A stretch of DNA of 64,000 nucleotides from Glaciimonas sp. CA11.2 (GTDB lineage: Bacteria > Pseudomonadota > Gammaproteobacteria > Burkholderiales > Burkholderiaceae_D), in the NCBI RefSeq assembly GCF_034314045.1, contig NZ_JAVIWL010000001.1:4588001-4652000 (forward strand), given 5' to 3'. Numbering within the stretch: position 1 is the stretch's first letter; each line of letters begins with the position of its first letter. The position numbers and the translations under genes are program-made. The notes beneath the pieces were generated by a model that was not told the origin of the DNA, searched no databases, and saw only the letters and a program-made list of their open reading frames with translations. Positions 44,605 to 56,938 of the stretch are shown here, piece after piece.

Positions 44605-46124
44605 GATGCTAGTACTAGCGTGGATAGTTGCGCAATGAACTGTGCTTCGTCCGCAGTTTCAAGACAACGCAGGTCCAACCACAACGTATCATTGGCGATG
44701 CGCCCAATCACTGGACGCGGCAAGTTACGCAGCATCTTTTCAATTTTTCCTAGCCCGCGGCCACGCCGCTGCGGCGCATTAATACGTAGCGAGAGGCCAT
44801 AACTTGGCAGCAAATCAACCGGTAACGCACCGCTTCCGATCTGGCTAAATAATGGTTCGGCGGTCACGACAACTGTCGGTCCCAATGCCTGCTGAACTAT
44901 CGGCATGAGATTTTCAGCTTGTAACCGCATCGCTGACTGCTGACGCGTCAACAAACGCAAGGTTGTCAGTCGCTCAGGCAGAAGCTCAGGGTTACGATAT
45001 AGAGCAAGCACGGGCTCCAGCGCAGCTAATGTCAGTTTTCCAACCCGTAGCGCACGCTTGAGAGGATGACGTTTGATTTTTTTGATGAGGTCGGCGCGCC
45101 CCACAATCAAGCCAGCCTGTGGACCACCAAGCAATTTGTCGCCACTAAAGGTCACCAGATCGGCACCGGCTTCAATGGTCTCGCGTACCGTTGTCTCGTG
45201 CGGCAATCCATATTGAGAAAGATCAACTAGCGTACCGCTTCCCAAGTCGACCACGGTCGGTACACCATGCGTTTTGGTCAGTTCGGCGAGTTGCGCTACT
45301 TCGACACTTTTAGTAAATCCCTGAATTGCATAGTTGCTGCAATGGACCTTCATCAGTAACGCGCTACGCGGGCCAATCGCATCCGAATAGTCAGATACAT
45401 GGGTGCGATTAGTGGTTCCGACTTCGTGCAGTTTTGCGCCCGCACGCATCATGATGTCCGGAATACGGAACGAACCACCAATTTCGACCAATTCCCCGCG
45501 CGAAACAATGACCTCGCGGCGAGGAGCCAGCGCACTCAACATCAGCAAAACGGCGGCGGCATTGTTATTAACAACCGTAGCCGCTTCAGCCCCGGTTAAC
45601 TCACAGAGCAAGTCTTCGACCAAATCATCGCGGTCGCCGCGCTTTCCGGTCGCCAGATCAAACTCCAGATTCATCGGAGAACTTAATGCTGCAACCACCG
45701 CATCAATCGCCACATCTGGTAACAATGCTCGGCCCATATTGGTATGCAATACCGTGCCAGTAAGATTGAATAGCTGTTTCATTGACGGAATCGCAGCCGT
45801 CGCCAAACGCTCAGCAAGTACCGAGGTGAGGCCAGCGAATGGGTTTTCTCTATCTTGCAGCTTTGGCCGATTAACCGCGGTACTAGCATCCGCAGCAGCG
45901 CTCGCCACGCCGCGCACGATTTCCGCCCGCAACTCGGCAAGCAACGCGCGCAGCGCCGCCAGAGTTTGCGTGCGACCATATTTTTCGATCAACGGAACAC
46001 TGGATGCATCCGCAAGAACACTTTCGACGGAAGGCAAGCGAGCTGCAAAAACGACCTCGCCACCGGCAACCGATGTGGCCGCTGAAGTTGCTAGTAATCC
46101 CGCCGCCGATCGCAGGTCTGTCAT
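44601..46124 (-). CDS. selA: L-seryl-tRNA(Sec) selenium transferase SelA
   Basis: The 507-residue protein matches SelA. The N-terminal domain contains LPSVESVL and the PLP domain starts [18 protein letters not shown]. The PLP-binding lysine is in [14 protein letters not shown]. It converts Ser-tRNA(Sec) to Sec-tRNA(Sec) with selenophosphate. selD, which makes selenophosphate, is not in the window. The gene overlaps fdhE upstream and selB downstream by 4 bp each. Confidence 0.97.
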   Translation of the reverse strand: MTDLRSAAGLLATSAATSVAGGEVVFAARLPSVESVLADASSVPLIEKYGRTQTLAALRALLAELRAEIVRGVASAAADASTAVNRPKLQDRENPFAGLTSVLAERLATAAIPSMKQLFNLTGTVLHTNMGRALLPDVAIDAVVAALSSPMNLEFDLATGKRGDRDDLVEDLLCELTGAEAATVVNNNAAAVLLMLSALAPRREVIVSRGELVEIGGSFRIPDIMMRAGAKLHEVGTTNRTHVSDYSDAIGPRSALLMKVHCSNYAIQGFTKSVEVAQLAELTKTHGVPTVVDLGSGTLVDLSQYGLPHETTVRETIEAGADLVTFSGDKLLGGPQAGLIVGRADLIKKIKRHPLKRALRVGKLTLAALEPVLALYRNPELLPERLTTLRLLTRQQSAMRLQAENLMPIVQQALGPTVVVTAEPLFSQIGSGALPVDLLPSYGLSLRINAPQRRGRGLGKIEKMLRNLPRPVIGRIANDTLWLDLRCLETADEAQFIAQLSTLVLAS

Positions 46125-47161
46125 GCGGGGCCGCTAAACCACAGTAACGGATTCATGCTTGCCCGCGTATAGCCGGCTTCGGTGACCAACACATCCAGCG
46201 TCAAACTGGCCAGATCGTCTGCCAAAGGCTCAACTTCGTAGTCGTGCTCCTGATTGACGATTTTGCGATAGGTGTGACAATCGTCGCAGGTCTCGGCCCG
46301 AATAACCTTTTGAGGATTGTTCGCCTTATTAGCCTTGATCGACGTTGAGATATTCTTCGACCCGGTAGCAGTGTTTGAAGTATCAATGTCCGCATCGCCA
46401 AGTGCGTCCAGGCCTTGATAGGCGATGTGAGCATTTTTTTCGCAATGGGAACACTTCACACGCACCATGTGCCATTCACTCGCACAAAGCTCACAATGCA
46501 GATAACGGTAACCCTGCGATTGACCGCCGATACGCACCACGCTGGCTACTGGATGCGAACCGCAAACAGGACATAACGCAGCCGTTTCCAACGTCGGCAC
46601 GTCCTTCAGCGATAACTTGCTGGCACTATGGCTCCACAACACTTGTAACGCGGCAGCAATAAATGGTGCTTGGGCTGGATCGACATCTTCCGTACGTTGG
46701 GCTAAGACAGCATCCGCCAATGTATCCAGTGATGTCTGATCAAGCGCCTGCAAAGCTGCCAATACAGGACCCAATTGAGGCCGCGTCGATACGACTGGCG
46801 CCAAAAAGGCCAGCAATCGCTGGAAAATCAACTGCCATACAACAGGTCTTGGACCAGACGCTGGCAATGGTGGCATCGCGTGCTGAAGCCCGATATCGAG
46901 TACCTCCCGATCAGGCAATGCTGCATCCGCATCGGTCAGCGATACAAATACCGCGTTCTGCGCTTCGACCAACTCTGCCATCAACAGTAAATAGCCACTT
47001 AACTCTGCACTAACCGGCGTGCCTGTTATTTCATTCGCTGCCAACTTGCGCAAACGTGCCGCGCGCGCTTTAAACACGCCTTCCGCGGACGGCAAGCATA
47101 AGCGTGGGATCGTAATGTGATCGAGGGATTCAATTTCCCCGCGTTCAAGAATTCGCTGCAC
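46121..47161 (-). CDS. fdhE: formate dehydrogenase accessory protein FdhE
   Basis: The 346-residue protein has the FdhE rubredoxin-like cysteine pairs: [32 protein letters not shown] and [11 protein letters not shown]. FdhE assists assembly or maturation of respiratory formate dehydrogenase in the cytoplasm. A 46-residue asparagine/serine-rich insert (around [20 protein letters not shown]) separates the second and third cysteine groups and looks poorly conserved. It overlaps selA by 4 bp. A gap of about 245 bp, with nothing recognisable, separates it from the structural genes. Confidence 0.94.
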   Translation of the reverse strand: MQRILERGEIESLDHITIPRLCLPSAEGVFKARAARLRKLAANEITGTPVSAELSGYLLLMAELVEAQNAVFVSLTDADAALPDREVLDIGLQHAMPPLPASGPRPVVWQLIFQRLLAFLAPVVSTRPQLGPVLAALQALDQTSLDTLADAVLAQRTEDVDPAQAPFIAAALQVLWSHSASKLSLKDVPTLETAALCPVCGSHPVASVVRIGGQSQGYRYLHCELCASEWHMVRVKCSHCEKNAHIAYQGLDALGDADIDTSNTATGSKNISTSIKANKANNPQKVIRAETCDDCHTYRKIVNQEHDYEVEPLADDLASLTLDVLVTEAGYTRASMNPLLWFSGPA

Positions 47162-47406
47162 TGAAACTCCCTGTAAATAATACTGTAGAACCTGATCACG
47201 ATATTACCGCGCAGGCGGGATTGATGTCAGCATACCACTCAACATCACCCTTTGATCTCATGCAAGCTTATCGGCGGCAGACGCACCCAACTGACGCCAC
47301 GTCGGCGTAGTTGAGCGCAATATCCATTTGCACATACTGAGGATACATTAACAGTTCAAATTGAAAAATCAACGTAAGTCGATATCAATCACCATAACAC
47401 CTCACA

Positions 47407-48069
47407 TCATGGTTGCTTTTTGACGCTTTCCTTAAACCAACGCGGGTGATGCTTTTTTGCCCAGCCGTAGGTGACCGTACCACGCACCATTGCACCCATC
47501 GAACCCTTGATCCAGAAACCTGCATAGATGTGAATGATGATACCAATGATCAGAACAAACGCACAAACAGCGTGCAATAACGCTGCTGCACGAATGACTG
47601 GGATCGGAAAGTAAAATGCAAAATACGCGCGCCAAATCACGATTCCGGATGCCAGCAAGCCTAGCATGCACACCACCAGTGTGAAGAATAACAACTTCTG
47701 CCCAGCGTTATAGCGACCGATTTCGGGCAGCTTGTCCTCGCGATTGGCGAGGACATCGTCAATTTGCTTCAACCACTGGACATCACCCTCTTCAAAGAAG
47801 TTGTGATGCCAAAAGCGCAATACAAGGAAGGCAAATGATACAAACATGACAACGCCAACAAAGGGATGCAGAATCCGCGTCCACTGCCCGCCTCCGAACA
47901 GTTCAGTCAGCCAAAACATGGCTGGATGAAACAGGGCCAATCCGGAAAGAGCCAGCAAAACGAACGTAATCGCTGTGATCCAGTGATTACTGCGTTCGTT
48001 GGGTGTGTAACGAAGGATCAGAGGCGTGGGCGTCTTGTGATCTTTCAACTCGTTCAACTCGGGATTCAT
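47407..48069 (-). CDS. fdnI: formate dehydrogenase gamma subunit (cytochrome b556)
   Basis: The 220-residue protein has four membrane segments with heme-ligand histidines: [73 protein letters not shown], and [25 protein letters not shown]. It anchors the dehydrogenase in the inner membrane and passes electrons to the quinone. Its start overlaps the beta-subunit stop by 4 bp. Confidence 0.95.
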   Translation of the reverse strand: MNPELNELKDHKTPTPLILRYTPNERSNHWITAITFVLLALSGLALFHPAMFWLTELFGGGQWTRILHPFVGVVMFVSFAFLVLRFWHHNFFEEGDVQWLKQIDDVLANREDKLPEIGRYNAGQKLLFFTLVVCMLGLLASGIVIWRAYFAFYFPIPVIRAAALLHAVCAFVLIIGIIIHIYAGFWIKGSMGAMVRGTVTYGWAKKHHPRWFKESVKKQP

Positions 48070-48995
48070 CTTGGCTCTCCTTGCTGCTGCTCTTCCTGTA
48101 TTTTACGAGCGGCTTCCTGGGCCTCGCGCTCTTCTTCCTCAGTCACTTCGGCAGGGCCGACGCGCGTGTAGTGGAAGAAACCTGACAACGCAGCCAGTGC
48201 GAGACCGGCAACAGCCAACGGTTTGGCGATACCCTTCCATAACGACACCATCGGACTAATGCGCGGATTGTTGGGCAGACCATGATAAAGAGACGGTTGA
48301 TCCGCATGATGCAATACATACATCACATGCGTACCACCGACGCCAGCAGGATCGTACAAACCGGCCTTGTCGAAACCACGCGACTTCAGATCTTCAATGC
48401 GCTCTTCCGCATGCTGCTTCATGTCTTCTTTTGTACCGAACACAATGGCACCAGTCGGACAGGTTTTGACGCATGCAGGCTCTTGACCGACCGCAACACG
48501 GTCAGAACATAAAGTGCATTTATAAGCACGATGGTCCTGCTTCGAAATGCGCGGCACATCAAACGGACATCCCGCAATACAGTAGCCGCAACCGATACAA
48601 TTTTCCTGATGAAAATCGACGATACCGTTGGTGTATTGCACGATGGCGCCAGGTGCCGGGCAAGCTTTCAGACAGCCCGGATCCTCGCAGTGCATACAGC
48701 CATCTTTACGAATTAGCCACTCAAGATTTGCATCCTGATTTTCATATTCCGAAAACCGCATCACGGTCCACGATTTATCGGTCAGATCACGCGGATTATC
48801 GTAAGTACCGCTCGTATCGCCAATTTCATCGCGCAGATCATTCCATTCCATACATGCGGTCTGACATGCTTTGCAACCGATGCATTTAGAGACATCGATC
48901 AGCTTTGCGACAGTTCCTGTGACGGGTTCCCGCACCGACGGCGGCTGTACCGTCGTCGCCGACAAGCGCCGGATATCAAGTGATTGCATTGACAT
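48066..48995 (-). CDS. fdxH: formate dehydrogenase beta subunit (iron-sulfur)
   Basis: The 309-residue protein has four 4Fe-4S cysteine groups: [42 protein letters not shown], and [23 protein letters not shown]-terminal membrane anchor follows ([17 protein letters not shown]). It carries electrons from the alpha subunit to cytochrome b. The start is [19 protein letters not shown] at 48995, 37 bp after the alpha subunit. Confidence 0.96.
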   Translation of the reverse strand: MSMQSLDIRRLSATTVQPPSVREPVTGTVAKLIDVSKCIGCKACQTACMEWNDLRDEIGDTSGTYDNPRDLTDKSWTVMRFSEYENQDANLEWLIRKDGCMHCEDPGCLKACPAPGAIVQYTNGIVDFHQENCIGCGYCIAGCPFDVPRISKQDHRAYKCTLCSDRVAVGQEPACVKTCPTGAIVFGTKEDMKQHAEERIEDLKSRGFDKAGLYDPAGVGGTHVMYVLHHADQPSLYHGLPNNPRISPMVSLWKGIAKPLAVAGLALAALSGFFHYTRVGPAEVTEEEEREAQEAARKIQEEQQQGEPR

Positions 48996-49032
48996 CTTTA
49001 GTCTCCTCTTTCAGCACACGCTAGTAGTTTGC

Positions 49033-52000
49033 TCATGCTTTTTCCACTTTCACCAGGAAAGATTTGAATTCCGGCGTCTGGGAATTCGCATCACCGACTG
49101 ACGGTGTCAGGGTATTGATCAGATATCCGGGCTTTGCAAGACCCGTAAATCCCCAGTGAATCGGGAGTCCGACTGTGTGCATCTTTTTGCCTTCAATCAT
49201 CAAGGATTTGATACGTTTGGTCACTACAGCTTTGGCAATAATGTGTCCTCGCTTCGAACTGACGCGCACGCGCTCACCTGCTACGACGCCTACTTCTTTC
49301 GCCAGGTCTTCACCAATTTCGACAAATTGCTCGGGCTGAATAATCGCATTCAGCTTGGCATGCTTAGTCCAGTAATGGAAATGCTCGGTCAATCGGTAAC
49401 TGGTTGCAATATGCGGATAATCCTCATGTTTTCCCAATTGCGCACGGTCCTGTGGAAAGACCCGTGCAGCCGGATTGCTGGTCGCCAACGGATTTTTCGG
49501 GTGCATCGGGTTATAGCCGAGCGGATTTTCAAATGGCTCGTAATGTTCTGGGAAAGGACCTTCCGCCATCGCACCTCGGGCAAAGAACCGCGCCACGCCC
49601 TCACCTAACATAATAAACGGACCCATCCCGTTTTCCGGTGGTTCGTCAGCCTTGAAGTCAGGGATATCAGGACCATTCCAAGCGGTGCCATTCCAGCCAA
49701 TAAGTTTACGTTTGGCGTCAAATGGCTTGCCCTTCACATCGCAAGAAGCACGGTTGTACAACACCCGACGATTGAGCGGCCAAGCCCAAGCCCAGTTAAG
49801 GGTCTGGCCAATCCCGGTAGGATCGGTGTTATCACGGCGCGCCATCTGATTGCCCGCCTGCGTCCACGCACCGCAGAATATCCAGCAACCACTAGTCGTC
49901 GAGCCATCGTCACGCAACATGGCGAACGACGGCAATTGCTCGCCTTTCTTCGCCAGTAGCTTGGTCGGATCTTTTAGATCATACAAATCGACCAGCGCTT
50001 TACCGTTAAATTCCTTGGCCAGTTCTTCCGGCGTCGGACTTTCAGGATTAGCATAATTCCATGTCAGATTCACAATCGGGTCAGGAAACTTGCCGCCATC
50101 GCGTTTATACATCGTGCGCATGCGCAAAAATATGCCAGACATAATGTCCAGATCGCTGCGGGCTAAACCCGGTGGTTCCGATCCCTGCCAATGCCATTGC
50201 AACCAGCGCGCTGAACTGACCAGCGATCCACGCTCTTCCGCGAAACAGGTAGTTGGCAAACGGAACACTTCAGTTTGGATTTTAGCCGGATCGACGTCAT
50301 GGAATTCGCCGTGTGGTTTCCAGAACTCAGCCGTTTCCACCGCAAGCGGATCCATCACCACTAGCCACTTCAGTTTAGACAGGGCTTCAGTAACTTTTTG
50401 CTTGCTCGGCGCAGAAGCAAGCATGTTAAAGCCCTGCGCGATGTAGCCGTTCATCTTGCCCTGATGCATCAACTCAATGGCCTGCAATAAGTCGTACGGC
50501 TTATCAAGCTTAGGCAAGTAATCGTAAGCCCAGTTATTTTCCGCAGTAGCGGCGTCGCCCCACCAGGTCTTCATAAAACTGACATGAAAACTGCGGTAGT
50601 TTTTCCAATAACTTAACTGATTAGGACGCAACGGTTTCGTCGCACGGGCAGCAATATAAGCGTCAAAATCCTGTTCTTTCTCGCCGGGCAACGTCATGTA
50701 GCCTGGCAAAAGGTTCGACATTAACCCCAAATCGGTCAGACCCTGGATGTTAGAGTGACCACGTAACGCATTCATTCCGCCGCCAGCGATACCGATATTT
50801 CCCAGTAATAGCTGGACCATTGCACCGGTACGAATAATTTGTGCGCCGGTCGAGTGATGCGTCCATCCCAAAGCGTACAAAATAGTACCTGCGCGATCCG
50901 GGGTGGCGGTCGAAGCCAATGCTTCGGCTACTTTATGAAATTTATCCGATGGCACACCGCAAATACGCTCCACCATTTCTGGTGTATAGCGCGAGTAGTG
51001 CGTTTTCATCAATTGATAAACGCAACGTGGATGCTGCAAGGTGGTATCGATTTTGGCAAAGCCATCGCTACCCATCTCGTAATCCCACGTGCTTTTGTCC
51101 GGATACCCGCCAGCCTTTTCGCTGTAACCGGAATACAAACCATCTTTGAACGCAAAATCATCACGCACAATGAACGGCATGTCGGTGTAATTGCGAACGT
51201 ACTCGTGCTGAATCTTATCGTTCACCAACAAATAGTTGATGATTGCGCCAAGGAACACAATATCCGTACCGGTCCGGGTCGGGACATGATAGTCCGCCAC
51301 TGACGCGGTGCGGGTGAAACGCGGGTCAACCACGATCAATCGCGCCTTGTTATGCGCTTTAGCTTCTGTTACCCATTTGAATCCGCAAGGGTGTGCTTCA
51401 GCGGCATTGCCGCCCATTACCAGGATCACATCGGCATTCTTGATGTCGACCCAATGATTCGTCATCGCACCACGGCCAAACGTCGGGGCAAGACCTGCCA
51501 CCGTCGGTCCGTGTCAAACGCGTGCTTGATTGTCGAACGTTAACATTCCCAAACTACGAATTGTCTTGTGCGTCAAATAACCAACTTCGTTACTTCCCGC
51601 TGATGCTGCCAACATACCGGTGGTCAACCAACGATTGACGGTCGCACCTGCGGCATTTTTTTCAATAAAGTTTTCATCGCGATCTTTCTTCATCAGACCA
51701 GCGATTTTATCTAGCGCGTCGTTCCATGATATTTTCTGCCATTTGTCGTCGCCAGGAGCGCGATACTCTGGTGCAAGCAACCGACTCGGGCTATGAATAA
51801 AGTCAATCAGGCTTGCGCCCTTTGGGCATAACGTGCCGCGATTGACCGGATGATCCGGATCGCCTTCAATATGCAGAATGCTCGAGGAGACATTTTTTGC
51901 TCCGTCGCCCAGACCGTACATCAGAATGCCGCAGCCAACCGAACAGTACGGACATGTATTACGCGTTTCCGTGGTGCGAGAAAGCTTATATTGTCGAACT

Positions 52001-52104
52001 TCCGCCAACGCCGCAATTGGCGCAAAGCCAAGCAAAGCGAGACTGGAACCCGCCAGCGTCGAGCCAGTAACTTTAAGAAACTGGCGCCTTGATAGTTGAA
52101 CCAT
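49033..52104 (-). CDS. fdnG: formate dehydrogenase-N/O alpha subunit, selenocysteine-containing
   Basis: Two frames joined by an in-frame TGA (51514-51516) make one 1,023-residue protein. The N-terminal part (51514-52104) has a Tat signal (SRRQFLK), a 4Fe-4S site (NTCPYCSVGC) and ends NQARV. The TGA encodes selenocysteine (residue 197), and translation continues HGPTVAGLAPTFGRGAMTNHWVDIKN, as in E. coli FdnG/FdoG around Sec196. The rest has the molybdopterin-bis-MGD domains, ending EFKSFLVKVEKA. It oxidises periplasmic formate to CO2. A SECIS hairpin follows the TGA. Start ATG 52104 is preceded by AGAGG. Automatic annotation may split it into two genes. Confidence 0.97.
51484..51516 (-). promoter_or_regulatory. 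UGA(Sec) codon with bacterial SECIS element
   Basis: The TGA codon (51514-51516) is followed after 18 nt by the loop GGTCT. The loop is closed by GGCA/TGCC, with a single unpaired T on the 5' side, and then CGG/CCG. The bulged U and the GGUC loop are the features SelB recognises in the E. coli fdhF and fdnG SECIS, and the 18-nt spacing is the same. This explains readthrough of the stop in fdnG. Confidence 0.92.
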
Positions 52105-52658
52105 GGTGAATGCCTCTAAATGGTTTCAAAAAAAAAATATGTACACAGGAAATATAAAAAAATATATCACGCTTTCACGGAACAGCGCGGGTCTTACGAT
52201 AAATTGAAAAAGTGCGCTTTTATCCACGCGACAACGTAGGAAAAAATGCTATAAAGCAATGTTTTCCAAGAAAAATGTTTTCTTTTATGGAACAAACTGA
52301 CAACAGAAAAGATTGCAAAAAGGTTGTCTGGAGGAATAACGTCACGCAGTACTGCACATTCCCCATTGATCTCTCAAATTGGGTGGAGCGCATTATATCC
52401 CTACAAGCCAAAGTAAGTATTTTTTCAACGTAAACGCCGAATTCGTTTGTTAGTTGCAGAGTACAACGCCTAAATTGCGGCTATCGCCCCGCTGTTTGTC
52501 GTTTTTTTAAACTATTTAATTAAACCCCTGTCTATTTTAACAATTCCCAACAAATTCACGACGGTTACGCCAATGTGCGTCCGTCGAGCTCTGTTAGTCA
52601 CTCTTCGTTTTTAAATCTTCGCCTATTAGCGCCATTCAACCCATCAAGGAGCAGCTAA
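52105..52658. other. divergent intergenic region between formate dehydrogenase and transketolase genes
   Basis: About 554 bp with no credible gene. It must contain the promoters of the formate dehydrogenase operon (minus) and of the transketolase gene (plus). An A-rich stretch lies at 52120-52165. A possible 73-codon frame at 52212-52433 has no ribosome-binding site or family look. A TTGATCTCTCAA segment (52368-52379) only partly fits an FNR site. Confidence 0.5.
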
Positions 52659-54734
52659 ATGTCCTCAACATTTTCAGAAGTCGACGAGGCGTGTGTTAAT
52701 ACAATCCGTTTCCTGGCGGTCGATGCCGTGCAACTTGCCAATAGCGGTCATCCCGGCTTGCCACTCGATGCGGCACCGATGGCGTATGTTCTCTGGTCAC
52801 AATTTCTCAAGCATCATCCAGCCAATCCCGATTGGTTCGACCGGGATCGTTTTGTCCTTTCGGCAGGGCATGGATCGGCACTCCTGTATAGCCTGATTCA
52901 TTTGACCGGCTACGATCTACCGCTTGAACAAATGAAAAGGTTTCGCCAATGGGCCAGTTCCACGCCCGGCCACCCTGAACGCGGCGTCACGCCAGGCGTC
53001 GAGATGACAACCGGACCCCTCGGTCAAGGCTTTGGCAATGCCGTCGGCATGGCAATGGCCGAAGCACATTTCGCAGCTCACTATAACCGCGACGGCTATG
53101 AAGTCATCAACCACTACACCTATGGAATTGTGAGTGACGGCGACCTGATGGAAGGCGTGACATCCGAGGCTGCCTCTTTGGCTGGTCATCTGCAATTAGG
53201 CAAATTAATCTATTTGTATGATGACAACAACATGACGCTGTCCGCCAGCACCGAGATGACCTTCAGCGAGGATCGGGCGCAGCGCTTTGAGGCCTATGGC
53301 TGGCATACGCAGATCATTGCGGACGGCAACGACCTTTCAGCTATCGCGCAAGCACTCGCTAACGCTCGCTCAGAAACCCATCGTCCCTCCTTGATACTGG
53401 TGCGCACTCATCTTGGTTATGGCTCGCCCAACAAACAAGACACCTTTGAGGCGCATGGTTCTCCACTCGGCACCGAAGAAGTCCGCCTGACCAAACGTAA
53501 TCTGGGCTGGCCCGAGGAACCAGCGTTCTACGTTCCCGATGCCGCCCGCGCACACTTTAAAGAAATAAATGATCGCGGCGAAAAGCGTGAAGCTGATTGG
53601 AACGCGACAATATCAGCCTATACAAAACAGTTTCCCGACCTAGCACAAGAATTACACCAACGTATGTCGGGCGGCGCAGGACAGCTTCCCGACGGCTGGG
53701 ATGCCGCTATTCCACAGTTCCCCGCAGATGAGAAAGGAATGGCCACCCGGATCGCATCGGGCCAGGTAATGAACGCGATTGCTACACACTTTCCGGCATT
53801 GATTGGCGGCTCGGCAGATTTGGATCCATCGACCATGACGGCATTAAAAGGCTTCGGAGATTTTCAACCAGGTGGCGTCAGCGCTCGCGACCGACAGGGT
53901 TCGAACGGCGGGGGTTGGAGTCCTGATGGTCGCAATCTGCACTTTGGTGTGCGCGAACATGCCATGGGCGCGATCATGAATGGTATGGCAGGACATGGCG
54001 GCACAGTGCCATTTGGTGCGACATTTCTAGTTTTCTCCGATTACATGCGGCCATCGATACGCCTTGCCGCGCTATCAGAGTTGCAGGTAGTTTTCGTCTT
54101 TACCCACGATAGCATCGCGCTAGGCGAAGATGGGCCGACCCATCAGCCGGTGGAACAGCTTGCCAGCTTGCGTGCCATACCGCGGCTAATCGTGATTCGT
54201 CCAGCCGACGCGAACGAAACGGCTCACGCATGGCGCGTTGCAATCCAGTCAACTGATCGGCCCGTGGCACTCGTATTAACCAGACAGAATTTGCCAACAC
54301 TCGACCGGATCCGGTTTGCTGCTGCCGAAGGCCTGCAACGCGGCGCTTACATTCTGGCCGATGCGCCTGACGGCCATCCCGACTTAATCCTGATCGCTAG
54401 CGGTTCGGAAGTAAAACTGATCATTGCCGCGCGGGAAGAATTGATGAAACAAAACATTCAGGCACGCGTGGTGTCGATGCCCAGTTGGGAGTTATTCGAC
54501 GCCCAACCGCAGGAATACCGCGATACCGTCTTCCCGCCATCAAAGCCAAGACAACCAAGACTCGCGGTGGAGGCTGGCGTGGCACAGGGTTGGCATCGCT
54601 ACATCGGTGATGACGGCGATATCATCTCGGTAGACAAGTTTGGTGCATCCGCAGCCGGAGACGTGGTGCTGCGAGAGTATGGTTTTACCGTCGAAAACGT
54701 CTGCCAGCGGGCCTTGGCTCTACTTCAACGTTAA
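52659..54734 (+). CDS. tkt: transketolase
   Basis: The 691-residue protein is a full transketolase. The TPP-binding region includes [26 protein letters not shown] and DDNNMT. Substrate-site histidines are in [12 protein letters not shown] and [10 protein letters not shown]. The pyrimidine domain includes [14 protein letters not shown] and [23 protein letters not shown]. It interconverts pentose and hexose/triose phosphates. AAGGAG precedes the ATG. It converges with the HAD-zwf-gnd group on the other strand, so pentose phosphate enzymes of both branches are adjacent. Confidence 0.97.
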   Translation: MSSTFSEVDEACVNTIRFLAVDAVQLANSGHPGLPLDAAPMAYVLWSQFLKHHPANPDWFDRDRFVLSAGHGSALLYSLIHLTGYDLPLEQMKRFRQWASSTPGHPERGVTPGVEMTTGPLGQGFGNAVGMAMAEAHFAAHYNRDGYEVINHYTYGIVSDGDLMEGVTSEAASLAGHLQLGKLIYLYDDNNMTLSASTEMTFSEDRAQRFEAYGWHTQIIADGNDLSAIAQALANARSETHRPSLILVRTHLGYGSPNKQDTFEAHGSPLGTEEVRLTKRNLGWPEEPAFYVPDAARAHFKEINDRGEKREADWNATISAYTKQFPDLAQELHQRMSGGAGQLPDGWDAAIPQFPADEKGMATRIASGQVMNAIATHFPALIGGSADLDPSTMTALKGFGDFQPGGVSARDRQGSNGGGWSPDGRNLHFGVREHAMGAIMNGMAGHGGTVPFGATFLVFSDYMRPSIRLAALSELQVVFVFTHDSIALGEDGPTHQPVEQLASLRAIPRLIVIRPADANETAHAWRVAIQSTDRPVALVLTRQNLPTLDRIRFAAAEGLQRGAYILADAPDGHPDLILIASGSEVKLIIAAREELMKQNIQARVVSMPSWELFDAQPQEYRDTVFPPSKPRQPRLAVEAGVAQGWHRYIGDDGDIISVDKFGASAAGDVVLREYGFTVENVCQRALALLQR

Positions 54735-54803
54735 GCCGGATTGCAATCTGTATGACCAGGATGGAAATGTGAAGCTAACCTCGCAAAGACGGGAAGCGTC
54801 AAT

Positions 54804-55493
54804 TCACTTGTCCGAAAAAATCAATTCCCCATGTTGATAATCCAGCGCATTGATCAGATCACCAATACACTCAACCGTCAAATTCGCCGCCGGATAATTG
54901 ACGATGTTTTCGGGGTCCAGAGCGTAATGACCTTGCCGCGGAAAGATAGTCGTTAATTGATTTTTCATGACGTTTTTCATGGCTGCCAGAATTCGTAATT
55001 TATCATCGATCATGACATAGTGCTGGGCCGGATAACGTCGTTGAAGGTCTTCCAGCATTTCCTCTTTATGAATATAGATCAGCACGCGACCATCGACAGC
55101 ATCCCATAATCCTGAGCGTTGAATTTTGCGCGGCTGAAAAACCACGTCGCCATCCGAAAGAATGACAGTCGGTCCCCATTGCCCAACGTGGGCGATAGTC
55201 TCCAGCGCATTCGGATATAGGCGCGTGGCAAATGGATAGTCCACCAGAAATGCCGACATTTGTAAAAGACGCGGGTCATTCATACCGCCTGTTCGATAGC
55301 GTTGCAATGCCCCCAAATAGTCTGCGTATCCCAACTCGGTTCGCAACTCTTCAAAGATTTGCCAATAGCGGATACGGTTTGCTGCACCGAACTCTGCCTC
55401 CAGATGCGTTTGGAGATCAAACTGCACGCGGTCATTATCGAGCAACGTATTGTCGCAATCGAACAGGAAAACAATCTCACTTGGCGTTGTCAT
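54804..55493 (-). CDS. HAD-family hydrolase
   Basis: The 229-residue protein has the HAD motif I (LFDCDNTLLDND), motif II (VILSDGD) and a late acidic motif (YVMIDDKLRILAAM). It probably removes phosphate from a small sugar or organic phosphate, but the substrate cannot be read from sequence. Its start overlaps the end of zwf by 4 bp, so it is co-transcribed with zwf and gnd. Confidence 0.88.
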   Translation of the reverse strand: MTTPSEIVFLFDCDNTLLDNDRVQFDLQTHLEAEFGAANRIRYWQIFEELRTELGYADYLGALQRYRTGGMNDPRLLQMSAFLVDYPFATRLYPNALETIAHVGQWGPTVILSDGDVVFQPRKIQRSGLWDAVDGRVLIYIHKEEMLEDLQRRYPAQHYVMIDDKLRILAAMKNVMKNQLTTIFPRQGHYALDPENIVNYPAANLTVECIGDLINALDYQHGELIFSDK

Positions 55494-56938
55494 GGCAGCA
55501 TGTCCTTAGATGTTGGGTTATGCCATTGATCGCTACCGGTCATCATTTTTTGCGCTGCATCCGGCCCCCATGTGTTCGACTCATAGACATCTATTGGTGC
55601 GGCATTGTGACTATTTTGTTCCGTCGCACTCTCCAAAACAGGATCAACGACGCGCCAGGCGGCCTCGACCATATCACCCCGTGTGAACAAGCCCGCATTG
55701 CCTTGAAGCGCATCGCCCAGTAGCCTTTCATACGGCGTCATTTCATCACCTGGATGGTGATGCGCGACCAATGCTGTCGCTGTGCCAATCATCGCTTCGC
55801 CGGGTAGTTTGGTCCTCGCTCCTAATGCGATCTTCATATCAGGGCCGAGTCGAAAAATGAAATAATTTGGGTGATTTGACCCAGTTTTGTCGAAGACAGT
55901 TTTCGCCGGTGATTTAAGTTCGATCATCACTTCAGTGCACGTCACCGGCAATTCCTTACCAGCGCGAATATAAAACGGCACGCCCGCCCAGCGCGGATTA
56001 TCGATATGCAAACGCAGGGCTGCAAACGTCTCAACCTGAGAGTTCGGCGCCACGCCTGGCTCATCCAGGTATCCGCGGAACTGCCCTTTTATTACTTCCG
56101 ACGGTTCTAATGGACGCATCGCGCATAATACCCGCAGCTTTTCATCGCGGATGGCATCCTGCGCAGAATCGGCGCTGACGTCTTTCACTTCAGTTAGGTC
56201 GTTTTCCGGCACTTCCATCGTCAACAACGCCAACACTTGAAGCATGTGATTTTGCACCACGTCGCGGATGGCTCCTACTTCTTCGTAAAAAGCACCACGA
56301 CCCTGGACGCCGAATTGTTCGGCCATCGTGATTTGGACGCTGGCCACATAATCGCCATGCCAGATCGGCTCAACAAATGTATTAGAAAATCTAAAATACA
56401 GCAGATTTTCGACCGGCTCTTTACCCAGATAATGATCAATTCGGAAAATGGCCTCCTCAGCAAAGGAAGCCAGTAATGTCCGGTTGAGTGCTTGCGCTGA
56501 CGCAAGATCGCGTCCAAATGGTTTTTCGATGATCACACGCGCATTATTAGCGCCGCCCGATTTGGCAAGCCCTTCAGTAACCGGCCCGAACATACTTGGC
56601 GGCACCGCAAGATAGTAGAGCGGCCGCACCGCTTTACCCAACACCTTACGTAGTTGAGTGTACGTCGCGTCGTCTTGGTAATCGCCGCTGATATACTGAA
56701 GGCGGGCCGATAGTTTTGCGAAGGCATCGGCATCGAAACTGCCATTTTTTTCTATACTGTCACGCGCGCGTTCACGTAATTGATCGTCAGTCCAGTCGGA
56801 CTTAGCTACGCCGATAATCGGAAGGTCGAGATGACCATGCTTAATCATCGCTTGCAAGGCAGGAAAAATCTGCTTGTAGGCAAGATCACCAGTAGCACCG
56901 AAAAAAACAAACGCGTCAGAATGCGATACTGTCATCAT
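55490..56938 (-). CDS. zwf: glucose-6-phosphate 1-dehydrogenase
   Basis: The 482-residue protein has the NADP motif [17 protein letters not shown] and the active-site [21 protein letters not shown], with catalytic and substrate-binding histidine and lysine. [14 protein letters not shown] and [11 protein letters not shown] are also typical. It makes 6-phosphogluconolactone and NADPH. The start overlaps the gnd stop by 4 bp. There is no 6-phosphogluconolactonase gene in the window. Confidence 0.96.
   Translation of the reverse strand: MMTVSHSDAFVFFGATGDLAYKQIFPALQAMIKHGHLDLPIIGVAKSDWTDDQLRERARDSIEKNGSFDADAFAKLSARLQYISGDYQDDATYTQLRKVLGKAVRPLYYLAVPPSMFGPVTEGLAKSGGANNARVIIEKPFGRDLASAQALNRTLLASFAEEAIFRIDHYLGKEPVENLLYFRFSNTFVEPIWHGDYVASVQITMAEQFGVQGRGAFYEEVGAIRDVVQNHMLQVLALLTMEVPENDLTEVKDVSADSAQDAIRDEKLRVLCAMRPLEPSEVIKGQFRGYLDEPGVAPNSQVETFAALRLHIDNPRWAGVPFYIRAGKELPVTCTEVMIELKSPAKTVFDKTGSNHPNYFIFRLGPDMKIALGARTKLPGEAMIGTATALVAHHHPGDEMTPYERLLGDALQGNAGLFTRGDMVEAAWRVVDPVLESATEQNSHNAAPIDVYESNTWGPDAAQKMMTGSDQWHNPTSKDMLP

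Noticed and set aside
45403..46137. 244-codon plus-strand frame opposite selA
   Set aside because: It lies fully antisense to a well-supported selA with overlapping neighbours, and its translation is low-complexity serine/alanine-rich. It is a shadow frame.
51501..51516. Apparent nonsense mutation splitting the formate dehydrogenase alpha subunit
   Set aside because: The TGA is at the conserved Sec position, is followed by a SECIS hairpin, and the selenocysteine genes are adjacent. It is recoding, not a mutation.
52368..52379. Possible FNR site (TTGATCTCTCAA) upstream of the formate dehydrogenase operon
   Set aside because: The second half-site matches ATCAA poorly and the location relative to a promoter is unknown.
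52212..52433. 73-codon frame between fdnG and the transketolase gene
   Set aside because: No ribosome-binding site, no motif, and it lies in the region expected to hold two divergent promoters.
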